The notes below the pieces were generated by a model. The model made no database searches and had not been told where the DNA came from. It saw nothing but the letters and a program-made list of their open reading frames with translations. From assembly GCA_011390785.1 (NCBI GenBank), contig JAABRR010000006.1, forward strand, positions 1 to 64,000: a stretch of DNA of 64,000 nucleotides, given 5' to 3'. Source of the DNA: Sphingobacteriia bacterium (GTDB lineage Bacteria > Bacteroidota > Bacteroidia > Bacteroidales > UBA7960). Of this stretch, positions 50,143-59,458 are shown one piece after another (the stretch's first letter is position 1; each line of letters starts with the position of its first letter). The translations under genes were made by a program, and so were the position numbers.

Positions 50143-52878
50143 TCAAATCGTAAAATTATAGGTTACAGTAGGAAAGATGTTTCCAACAATATACATCTGA
50201 TACATATTGAAAGAACGGAAGTTTCCTACACTGGCAGGATCTTTTCGATAAAAAACAGAATACGGGTTTTTACGTCCGTAAATGTTCATTAATGTAAATG
50301 TCCAGAAACCTTTACCTCTTTGATTTAGTCGGTGGTTTTCGCCAAGAGAAACAGAAACATCAAGCCGATGGTAATCGGGAAGCCGATACTTGTTGCGCTC
50401 GGAATAATGAAGCAGGAAGTTGTTGCCAATTAGAAAAACAGACTCTGGTATTGTAACCGGTCGTCCGGTACTATAGGTAAAGGTTGTTCCAAAACGCCAG
50501 CGGCGCGAAATATGGTAATTGGCGTTCAGAATAAGATTATGGGGCCGGTCATAATTGGACGGAAACCATTGATTTCTATTGATTTGGTCAGATAAAAAGG
50601 GCGTATCTGTTCTACGCATGGTCGACGAAAAAGTATAACTGCTCCAACCGGTTAAACGTCCGGAATTTTTCTTTACATAAAATTCCATTCCATAGTTATG
50701 GCCTTTGGCATCAACCAGATCTGTTTCAATAACAGGATTCATGATGATCTCGGCGCCGCTGCGGTATTCCAGGGTGTTTTGAAGGGTTTTATAGTATATT
50801 TCTACAGATGTTTCCAGGGTATTGTTCCGAAAGTTTCGGAAATATCCCAAAGCAAACTGATCACTCTTAAGAGGTTTCAAATGAGAATCACTTAGTTTCC
50901 ATAAATCGGTGGGCGACATTACAGAAGTATTGGAAACCAGATTTATATACTGATTAATACGATTATAACTTCCTTTTACCGAACTGCTTTCTGATAGCTG
51001 GTAACGAAAACCCAATCGCGGTTCCAATCCATTATACATAGCTGCTATTTCTCCCTTTTTTACCAAAACACTATCGGTAACAAAATCACGGGTTCTGGGA
51101 GCCCCATCCTGGTAAATCAATTGTTTGGCTGGTCCTGTTTGCAGATACTGGGTAAAACGCAACCCTACATCAATGACAAAAAGTTCTGTAATTTTAAAAT
51201 TATCAGAAAGGAAAACTGCCATTTCGTAGGCCTGTTCTGCCATGATTCTCTCTTCCGTAACAAAAGATGATTGACCCAACGAAGACTTTTGCCCGGGTTC
51301 CAATCGGTAACCAATAGCATTGAAGCCAGCGGTAAAGGTATGACGTTCGGTCCAGTCAAAATCCAGGTTCCATTTTAACGTTCGATAATCAACACCAGAA
51401 AAAACAGAAAAATGCTCATAAGGATTAATGGCAGGCGTATCATCAACCTGAAACCAATAATTGCTCCAGCCGGCAACTAAAGTGTGAGACACGCCGGCAA
51501 CGGGAAAACTATTCCAGCGCAAAGATGCCATGGAATTACCGTATTCATATTGGTTTTCAGTAGAAAATCCAAATCGATCGAAACTATGGTAGCCAAATAG
51601 GGTAAGATAATTATTTTTGTTTATGACTATGCGTGAGTGAGTAGAAAAATCATAAAACCCCGCGTTGCTGTTCATGAGGTCTTCATCAGGAATTTTTCTC
51701 AATAAATAATCAGAATAAGACGATCTTACGCCAAAAGTAAAAGATGCTTTGTCTTTAGCTATAGGGGTTTGGAGTAATAGCCGGCTGTTAATAATGCCAA
51801 TGCCCCCAATAAGCTTAAATCGATCGAGGGGTGCACCATCACCCAATTTAACTTCCATTACCGAAGAAGCTCTTTCCCCAAATTTGGACGGAATACCGGC
51901 TTTCATTAGGGTAACATCAGTAACCATATCGGGATTAATGACAGAGATCAATCCGAAAAGATGAGATGTATTAAAAAGGGGAACGTTCTCAACCAAAATC
52001 AGATTCTGATCGGCACTACCCCCACGCACATTGAATCCTGAACCAAACTCTCCTATTGTTTGTATGCCGGGAAGCAGCGTTATACTTCTTACAATATCGC
52101 GCTCACCAAAAGTTTGAGGAAGTTCTTTCAGGATCCGTGTATCCATTCTGATAACACTCATTTGCGTGCGAAGTACATTCTCACGGGCACGGATTGCAGT
52201 TATGGTTACTTGCTCCAATTGCGAAACATTGCGGAAAAGATCAAAAGAAACAGCACCATCACTGATAAGCCTTAATTGGTGGTAAGAATCTTCATAACCA
52301 ATATAGGAAATACGTATCCTGTGATCTCCAACCGGAAGTTCTATCTTAAAAATTCCATTTACATCAGAAGTAACTCCCTTTCCTGATGCAACATCAACAA
52401 TTACTGCTCCGATTAGCGTTTCGCCGGAATTTCCGTCACTTATTGTTCCTTCTATTGTGGCTCTGGAGAAACGACCATACTCATTTGGATCACCAATGGT
52501 AATGCCATGGTCGATCAATGTCTGACCGGAAACCCCGGGCCCTGCACCTGAGGGCATAATTACCAGAATATCATCAAAATACAATACTTCCAATAAAAAG
52601 GAGGAAACCATAAATTCTACCGCTTCGGAAAGGGATTTGGATAAGATCTGGCCATCAAAAGTGGCACTGCCAAACCATTCCTGCTTATAAAAAATGGTAA
52701 CATTATATTGCTCTTCCAACATACTAAATATCTCTCCGGCAGAATAAATCATATTATTTCTGCGATTCTGATTTTGGTTCTGAGCGCCTAGAACAGCGGA
52801 AAAACAAAGAAGAACTAATACAAGCACAACCCTCTGTGCAATGGTTCTTTCTGATGATAAAAGAAAAGATGTTTTCAA
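50143..52878 (-). CDS. TonB-dependent receptor with STN and CarboxypepD_reg-like domains
   Basis: IEGTISDGNSGETLIGAVIVDVASGKGVTSDVNGIFKIELPVGDHRIRISYIGYE; plug region FGERDIVRSITLLPGIQTIGEFGSGFNVRGGSADQNLILVENVPLFN. Confidence 0.92.
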   Translation of the reverse strand: MKTSFLLSSERTIAQRVVLVLVLLCFSAVLGAQNQNQNRRNNMIYSAGEIFSMLEEQYNVTIFYKQEWFGSATFDGQILSKSLSEAVEFMVSSFLLEVLYFDDILVIMPSGAGPGVSGQTLIDHGITIGDPNEYGRFSRATIEGTISDGNSGETLIGAVIVDVASGKGVTSDVNGIFKIELPVGDHRIRISYIGYEDSYHQLRLISDGAVSFDLFRNVSQLEQVTITAIRARENVLRTQMSVIRMDTRILKELPQTFGERDIVRSITLLPGIQTIGEFGSGFNVRGGSADQNLILVENVPLFNTSHLFGLISVINPDMVTDVTLMKAGIPSKFGERASSVMEVKLGDGAPLDRFKLIGGIGIINSRLLLQTPIAKDKASFTFGVRSSYSDYLLRKIPDEDLMNSNAGFYDFSTHSRIVINKNNYLTLFGYHSFDRFGFSTENQYEYGNSMASLRWNSFPVAGVSHTLVAGWSNYWFQVDDTPAINPYEHFSVFSGVDYRTLKWNLDFDWTERHTFTAGFNAIGYRLEPGQKSSLGQSSFVTEERIMAEQAYEMAVFLSDNFKITELFVIDVGLRFTQYLQTGPAKQLIYQDGAPRTRDFVTDSVLVKKGEIAAMYNGLEPRLGFRYQLSESSSVKGSYNRINQYINLVSNTSVMSPTDLWKLSDSHLKPLKSDQFALGYFRNFRNNTLETSVEIYYKTLQNTLEYRSGAEIIMNPVIETDLVDAKGHNYGMEFYVKKNSGRLTGWSSYTFSSTMRRTDTPFLSDQINRNQWFPSNYDRPHNLILNANYHISRRWRFGTTFTYSTGRPVTIPESVFLIGNNFLLHYSERNKYRLPDYHRLDVSVSLGENHRLNQRGKGFWTFTLMNIYGRKNPYSVFYRKDPASVGNFRSFNMYQMYIVGNIFPTVTYNFTI

Positions 52879-53436
52879 AAATTATTGATTTTAAGCATGT
52901 AATGTAAATCAACCCCCTATTTTCTGATCAAAACAGCCAACCAACCGATAGAGTCAGGAATGTCCAGCAAAACCGTTCCATGGCTGTGCAAAGATACACT
53001 CCAGGATTAATATATAGCTATCACATTTAATCATGATGAGATCAATATTAACTGTTAGAAAATAATTCTGAGTTTTCTCATTCAAACGTAAAGAAAAAAG
53101 AACGTTGTTTTCCTGTAAATACAAGAATTAATATGATTCTGCTTTTATCGCTCCAAAGTTATCTACCCTTTACAGATCGGTGGTATAATTTGTAATATCT
53201 TCGATCCAAAGCGTATAAAAACGATTGCGCAAATATAGGAATATTATTTTCAGTCCTGCAATATCGAAAAACAATTCTCGCAATTGCATCTGTGTAAAAT
53301 TTGATTCATGTGGTCAGGTAGGTAAAAGCAACACTTCTCAATTGATTATCAGATTTGAAAAAATAATTTTATCCAAAAGGTTGTAAAAAGAAAAAAAAAT
53401 CTCATTTTTGCCCAGCTAATCCCTAAACTGCCAATC

Positions 53437-55029
53437 ATGACTGAAAAGAAAGATCAACCCAAGGTCCGCCCTGCACAAACTTCGAACAATTCTGACGATA
53501 CACCCTTGCCAACCGCTGCCAATGGCTTTTTGGGCTGGGTGGAACGAATGGGTAACAAACTCCCCCACCCCTTCTGGATGTTTGTTTGGATTTGTATTTT
53601 AATTATTGGATTAAGCGCTGTGACCAGTTACTTTGGCTTGAGTGCCGTAGATCCGGGAAAAGGGGAATTAGTTGAGGTTAATAACCTGGTTTCAGGAGAT
53701 GGCCTGCGTTGGTTTTTACAAAATGTGGTTACCAATTTTGCCCACTTTGCCCCCTTTGGGTTGGTATTGGTTATGCTAATGGGTGTTTCTATTGCTGAAC
53801 AAAGCGGATTACTGGGGCTTGCAATGCGAAAAGTTGCATTTGCTGTTCCACGCAAAATTGTTATGCCAGTAATTTTCATTATTGGTGCCTGTGGAAATAT
53901 TGGTTCCGATGCAGGAATTGTGATTGTTCCCCCCATTGCTGCCATGATCTTTTCGCGCATGGGTTATCATCCTATTGCGGGTCTTATTGCCGGATACGCA
54001 GGGGCTACGGCGGGTTTCACTGCCAATTTCTTTATTGCCGGTACCGATGTGCTAATGGCTGGCATCACCACCCAGGTAACATCGGCCATAGGCGAAGGAC
54101 TTGAAGTAAGTGCCACATCCAACTGGTATTTTATGATTGTTTCTACAATTATGGTAGGACTTGGCGGCGCGTTTATAGTAACTAAATATACAATTCCACG
54201 CTGCAGAAGCTTTGCAGGTGCAGGCCTTATCGATAATGATACTACCGCACAGGACACTGCCCTTAACCCCGAGGAGAGAAAAGGGCTTAAAAATGCCGGG
54301 ATTTCATTGCTTTTGTATGTTATTCTGGTAGCTGTTCTCGTGGTACCATCATGGGGTCCACTCCGCGATCCTATAACCGGAGCAGTAGTTCCATCCCCTT
54401 TTCTCAGAGGATTGATTCCCATTCTGTTTTTCTTTTTCGCTATTCCGGGTTACTATTTTGGGAAGGCAACCGGCAGTATCAAAACACCCAACGATTTGCT
54501 TAAACATATGGAAACCGGTATGAAAGGTCTTTCAGGTTATATAGTACTAATGCTTATTGTAGCTCAGTTTATTGAGCTATTCAGCTGGTCGAACCTGGAT
54601 AAAATAATATCGATAAATGGGGCCGAATTTCTTCAGGCTACCGGACTTACAGGCCCGGTATTGTTTACTTTCTTTATGGTAATAGTAGCATTTCTCAATA
54701 TATTTATGGGAAGCGGATCAGCCAAATGGGCAATTTTTGCTCCGGTGTTTGTACCCATGCTTCTCCAACTTAACTACAGTCCGGCATTTGTGCAGCTCAT
54801 GTATAGAGTAGGCGATTCTATAACCAATTGTGTAAGTCCGCTATATGTATATTTCCCACTATTGATAGGTTGGATTCACAAATATGATAAGCGTTTGGGT
54901 ATAGGCACCATCGTTTCTCTTTTGATTCCCTATGCTGTTATTTTATTTATTTCATGGGTGGCCTTGCTGTTTATCTGGTATGGACTTAATCTTCCGATTG
55001 GAGTGGGTGAAACCATTTACCTGAATTAG
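53437..55029 (+). CDS. abgT: AbgT family transporter (p-aminobenzoyl-glutamate transporter-like)
   Basis: FLGWVERMGNKLPHPFWMFVWICILI, PRKIVMPVIFIIGACGNIGSDAGIVIVPPIAAMIF, GSGSAKWAIFAPVFVPM, RVGDSITNCVSPLYVYFPLLIGW. Confidence 0.93.
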   Translation: MTEKKDQPKVRPAQTSNNSDDTPLPTAANGFLGWVERMGNKLPHPFWMFVWICILIIGLSAVTSYFGLSAVDPGKGELVEVNNLVSGDGLRWFLQNVVTNFAHFAPFGLVLVMLMGVSIAEQSGLLGLAMRKVAFAVPRKIVMPVIFIIGACGNIGSDAGIVIVPPIAAMIFSRMGYHPIAGLIAGYAGATAGFTANFFIAGTDVLMAGITTQVTSAIGEGLEVSATSNWYFMIVSTIMVGLGGAFIVTKYTIPRCRSFAGAGLIDNDTTAQDTALNPEERKGLKNAGISLLLYVILVAVLVVPSWGPLRDPITGAVVPSPFLRGLIPILFFFFAIPGYYFGKATGSIKTPNDLLKHMETGMKGLSGYIVLMLIVAQFIELFSWSNLDKIISINGAEFLQATGLTGPVLFTFFMVIVAFLNIFMGSGSAKWAIFAPVFVPMLLQLNYSPAFVQLMYRVGDSITNCVSPLYVYFPLLIGWIHKYDKRLGIGTIVSLLIPYAVILFISWVALLFIWYGLNLPIGVGETIYLN

Positions 55030-55036
55030 TCTTTGC

Positions 55037-55158
55037 AAGAAAACGTTAAATACTGCGTTACTCTTGTTTTTGAATCAGTCATCCCGATAAAAATCGGGAC
55101 TCCTTAGATTCATCTCGTTGTAATAACGAGACAAAAGCCATGTCTTTAACGTTTTCTT
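55037..55158. repeat. Intergenic element with nested inverted repeats
   Basis: AAGAAAACGTTAAA (55037-55050) / TTTAACGTTTTCTT (55145-55158) perfect 14-bp inverted ends; inner CCCGAT/ATCGGG and CTCGTT/AACGAG stems. Confidence 0.7.
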
Positions 55159-55238
55159 ATCAAAGACGCAGAAAAGGGTAGTTTTCTTGCGGATGAATTA
55201 GGTCTACAGGAATAAGTTAACAAAGCCTTCTGAGAAAC

Positions 55239-55862
55239 TCAGTTTTCAGGCTTTTCGTAAACAGCTTCATAAAACGGAAGGCCAATAAAGAAACGGTCCT
55301 GTCGCAAAAGTCGAAAGCCTGATTCAGGGATCAATTTATCAGTAGCCCGGTTTAACTGGCATCCTTCAGCTACTCTCGACCAGGCAGGGTTCAGCGTATC
55401 CTGAATTTTCCCGGCGTAATGGTTGTGCGCCCTTATGTGTTCCAGAATCAATAACTTACCTCCTGGTTTTAGCCATTTCATAAACTTTTCCATCGCCATT
55501 TCCGGATTTGGAATAGTACACAAAACCAAAGTGCAAACCACTGCATCAAGAGATTCCAGCTCAAACATCTTTTCCATTTCAGGATAGCCGCAACCAGTAT
55601 GAAGCAGAGTAAAACGATTAGGAAATAAAAGTACTTCCTTCTTTTTCAGAGCGCGGGGCAACATATGCGGAGAAGGCTCTATACCAGTAACTTGGGCATC
55701 TTTGCTGTAATGTTCAAAATTAGCACCTGTTCCCACTCCTACTTCAAGCACTTTTCCCGAAAGTCCGGTTAAAAGTCTTGCCCTGCGTTTCTTAAGAAAA
55801 AACTTCTCCAGGAAGAACATGAAATAATCGTATAATGCCCCAAAAGTTTTACTGAATTTCAT
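55239..55862 (-). CDS. Class I SAM-dependent methyltransferase
   Basis: VLEVGVGTGANFEHYSKDAQVTGIEPS, LDAVVCTLVLCTIPNPEMAMEKFMKWLKPGGKLLILEHI. Confidence 0.9.
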   Translation of the reverse strand: MKFSKTFGALYDYFMFFLEKFFLKKRRARLLTGLSGKVLEVGVGTGANFEHYSKDAQVTGIEPSPHMLPRALKKKEVLLFPNRFTLLHTGCGYPEMEKMFELESLDAVVCTLVLCTIPNPEMAMEKFMKWLKPGGKLLILEHIRAHNHYAGKIQDTLNPAWSRVAEGCQLNRATDKLIPESGFRLLRQDRFFIGLPFYEAVYEKPEN

Positions 55863-56285
55863 AACTGAAATAAAGGTTGATATTTAATAATTGATTTCTT
55901 TTAAAATAAGGTAATCAGTAAATGCCACAATATTAGTAATTATTGATAATAATTGAATCATTTCCGGGAAATAAACTTTTGCTCAAAAAACATCGATTTT
56001 CTGATCAAATCACAACAATGAATAGTAATTTCAAAAGATATGAAATCTGATTTCAGAATTATAATCAGATTAAAAGCCTAACCTCACAAATCAAAAAAGC
56101 TATTATCCTTTTTACCTCAATCCATGCCCTTTGGTAAAGAAAACATATTGCCCGGACAATTAAACAGTCGTTTCGTCCTAATCTACTTTACTTGTCTTAT
56201 TTTATTGCTTTACTTTGATCATGAATCAACGACAAAGCTGGCTCATTGTCTATCAAACTTATTAATTTTTTAAATAAAACAAGTT

Positions 56286-57020
56286 ATGAAAAATTTATTT
56301 CTAATTGCCGGGATAATGTTTCTTTCCCTAAATCTATCTCAGGCGCAGCTTACCGTAAATCAAAGAATTCCATTAATTGGAAACGATGCACCTGCATTCA
56401 GCGCCATGTCAACCAATGGCCAAATTTCGTTCCCCGATGATTTTGGGAACGATTGGAAGGTATTATTTGCTCATCCGCGCGACTTTACACCCGTTTGTTC
56501 TAGTGAATTGTTGGAACTTGCCTATCATCAAAATACTTTTAAAGAGCTTGGAGCAGAAATTCTGGTAGTTTCTTCTGATAAGCTGGAATCGCATCTAAGC
56601 TGGAAAACTGCTCTGGAAGATATTACTTTCAAAGGACGGGAACCAGTAAAAATTGACTTTCCATTAATAGAAGACTCTTCCTTTAATATTGCCAATAGCT
56701 ATGGTATGCTGGATTCGCAAACCGATATTGGACAAAGTATCAGAGGTGTTTTCTTTATCGATCCTGAAAACAAAATCAGAGCCTTTTACTTCTACCCAAA
56801 TGAAGTAGGACGAAGCATAAGTGAAATTAAAAGGACTTTGGTAGCTTTACAAAGAAACCATACAGATCAAAGAGCTCTTTTGCCAGAAGGCTGGAAACCA
56901 GGTGATGATATAATGGTTTCATTTCTTAATCCGGAAGAAAAATCTGAAGTAGATAAAGAAAAATCAGATCTTTATAGCTTAACCTGGTTTATGACCTATA
57001 AAAGATCAGCAAATAAGTAA
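56286..57020 (+). CDS. Exported peroxiredoxin (1-Cys/Prx6-like)
   Basis: Signal peptide MKNLFLIAGIMFLSLNLSQAQ; HPRDFTPVCSSELLELA; KIRAFYFYPNEVGRSISEIKRTLVALQ. Confidence 0.88.
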   Translation: MKNLFLIAGIMFLSLNLSQAQLTVNQRIPLIGNDAPAFSAMSTNGQISFPDDFGNDWKVLFAHPRDFTPVCSSELLELAYHQNTFKELGAEILVVSSDKLESHLSWKTALEDITFKGREPVKIDFPLIEDSSFNIANSYGMLDSQTDIGQSIRGVFFIDPENKIRAFYFYPNEVGRSISEIKRTLVALQRNHTDQRALLPEGWKPGDDIMVSFLNPEEKSEVDKEKSDLYSLTWFMTYKRSANK

Positions 57021-57397
57021 GCGTTATACTTTCGTTCTAACAGGGATTTATTAATCATATGGATAATGAATCTTCCCCAATTGCCGGATTATCGATTATT
57101 AAATTAATCTTTAATCCGGCAATAATTTTAAGAAGTAATAAAACCTTACTGATTTTCATAACAATAAAGTATAAGTAATAAGCCTGCAAAAAAGTCAGAA
57201 AACTTAATTATAATTCAGATAAACCAAACCATAACAATACTATTAACATTCATATAAATAGACTTTTTTACACATTGATCATATTTCACTGTTTAGTATT
57301 ATTTTCGAGTTCTTTCGCTGTTGACAAAGAGACAAACTATATTGCAAACTTATACAAATTATAAAAAGATGAATTAACCCAGGTAAAAAATAAAAAA

Positions 57398-57425
57398 AAC
57401 ACCCGAAGTCATATTTTCGGGTGTT
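57398..57425 (-). terminator. Intrinsic terminator downstream of 57450-58046
   Basis: AACACCCGAA / TTCGGGTGTT stem with A-run on + strand (U-run on - strand). Confidence 0.8.
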
Positions 57426-57449
57426 AGAAGCAAGTACGATTGATAAATA

Positions 57450-58046
57450 TTATGAAGCCGGGGAAAAAGGAAGAGAAGAGTGATGCAAAATCAAACGCAA
57501 TTTCCCATCATCACCTTTTTTGAAAATAAAGGTTTTGTCAACCATGGTAACATCACCGTTGGGGTCTTCAAAATAAACCCATCCCATAGTTATGGCCAAA
57601 TTACCATGAATCTGGATTCCTTCATTTCCTTCACCCTGATTGTCGTACCATGATTTTACCCATGGGCGAAGAGCAAAACCTTTATCCTCTGGAAATGAAG
57701 CATTATCACCTACAAAATAAGAATGTGCTCCAGCTTTGGTATCACGAAAAGTTCTTTCACCATAGGCAAGTGTAGGCTTGAAGAATACTTTACCATTGTC
57801 ATACTCATAGGCTTCGGTAAGGATGTCCGTTGCCAGAGCTTTGTAATCTTCTCCATTTGTGTAAGCCTGTCCCAAAGCTACAACTGCATCGCACCATGCT
57901 TGCTGGGCTGCATTTACTTCGTCATAGGTTATCGTTACAGCAGAAGCAGCAGCATTTTGATCGGAGGCACCAGGGTTCTGGGTGCAAGCACTGAAAACAA
58001 AAAATGCAATAAGAATCATTGTCAATCGTGAAAAAGATTTGTTCAT
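57450..58046 (-). CDS. NTF2/SnoaL-like lipoprotein
   Basis: Lipobox FSAC; IQIHGNLAITMGWVYFEDPNGDVTMVDKTFIFKKGDDGKLRLILHHSSLPF. Confidence 0.65.
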   Translation of the reverse strand: MNKSFSRLTMILIAFFVFSACTQNPGASDQNAAASAVTITYDEVNAAQQAWCDAVVALGQAYTNGEDYKALATDILTEAYEYDNGKVFFKPTLAYGERTFRDTKAGAHSYFVGDNASFPEDKGFALRPWVKSWYDNQGEGNEGIQIHGNLAITMGWVYFEDPNGDVTMVDKTFIFKKGDDGKLRLILHHSSLPFSPAS

Positions 58047-58481
58047 CGCTAAAAATATTAAGTTAATAAATAATGAAATTTTTAAATTAATTCATAAATA
58101 GGGTAATAACGGACTTAAAACATCTGTTTTATGATTTCTGTTCAACAGTTATTTCTTAAATAATGCTAACATATTTCATGTTTATCATATAATACAAACA
58201 AACATAGTATGATCAACATTCTGTTATCTGATATACAATAGTATTACAAGTATATTTTACAAAATGATGATTTGAATACTTTAGAAATGCATTGCATAAT
58301 GTTTAGGAAATAATCCAATTCTATTTTGAGCAAAATTTGAATTATAAAGATCATCCCATAAGAACCAGATCAAGGAAAAAATATGCTTTCGGAATAAATT
58401 GCAATTTATCTTACAAATATTTTGCAGCCACTTTCAATATAAGATATTACTTTTGAAAATAAACCTTATTCTTTTGGTACA

Positions 58482-59432
58482 ATGAAGCGTTTGAAGCCTA
58501 AAATTGCGATTGTAGGTACTGGTTATGTGGGCAGTACTTATGCCTATACATTAATAATTAGTGGTCTGGCGAGAGAGATTGTTTTAATAGACCAGAACCA
58601 CAAACTCGCCATAGGTGTTGCTATGGATCTTAATCATGGATTGAGTTTTAGTGTGCCTACCCACCTATATGCCGGAAATTATTCAGACTGCGCACATTCT
58701 GATATTGTAGTTATAACTGCCGGCAGTAACCGCAAACCGGGACAAACACGCAATGACCTTGCAAAAGAGAACGTTGCAGTAATTAATGATATCATACCCA
58801 AGGCGGTAAAATATGCACCCAATGCTGTTTACATGATTGTTACAAATCCGGTAGATGTACTCACCTATGTAAGTCTTAAATTATCCGGTTTGCCTGCCGG
58901 ACAAGTTATTGGATCAGGCACTGTGCTCGATACTGCAAGATTAAAATATACCCTGGCTGAGTATTATAAGGTTGATACAGGAAACATTCATGCTTACATT
59001 ATTGGTGAGCATGGCGATACTGAATTGCCAGTATGGAGCAATGCACAAATTGGCGGTATGCCTCTGGAAAGATATGGTCGGGAATATGCAGGATTACCCA
59101 ATGTTGAACAAGATCTGGAGAATATTTTCCAGGATGTAAAAAATTCTGCCAAACAAATAATTGAGGCCAAAGGAGCAACCAATTATTCTATCGCTCTGGC
59201 TATGCAAAAGATAACCCGCTCTGTGCTCCGCAATGAAAATTCAATTTTACCTGTTTCCACGCTCATCAATGATTTTTATGGAGTAAATGATGTATGCATA
59301 AGTATACCGGCTCATGTTACACGTAAGGGGGTAGATAAATACCTGAAGATCAAACTCAATGAAAAGGAGCAACAAATGTTTACCCATTCAGCTGATAAGT
59401 TGAAAGGAATATTGAAAAGCATCGGATTTTAG
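58482..59432 (+). CDS. ldh: L-lactate dehydrogenase
   Basis: KIAIVGTGYVGSTYAYTLIISGLAREIVLID, VVITAGSNRKPGQTRNDLA, YMIVTNPVDVLTYV, IIGEHGDTELPVWSNAQIGG. Confidence 0.93.
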   Translation: MKRLKPKIAIVGTGYVGSTYAYTLIISGLAREIVLIDQNHKLAIGVAMDLNHGLSFSVPTHLYAGNYSDCAHSDIVVITAGSNRKPGQTRNDLAKENVAVINDIIPKAVKYAPNAVYMIVTNPVDVLTYVSLKLSGLPAGQVIGSGTVLDTARLKYTLAEYYKVDTGNIHAYIIGEHGDTELPVWSNAQIGGMPLERYGREYAGLPNVEQDLENIFQDVKNSAKQIIEAKGATNYSIALAMQKITRSVLRNENSILPVSTLINDFYGVNDVCISIPAHVTRKGVDKYLKIKLNEKEQQMFTHSADKLKGILKSIGF

Positions 59433-59458
59433 ATTATTCTGACAGTTCTAAAACAATT

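Noticed and set aside
53967-54422. 151-aa - strand ORF opposite abgT
   Set aside because: Antisense to clear AbgT coding sequence; low-complexity Ser/Pro/Thr-rich translation typical of shadow ORFs.
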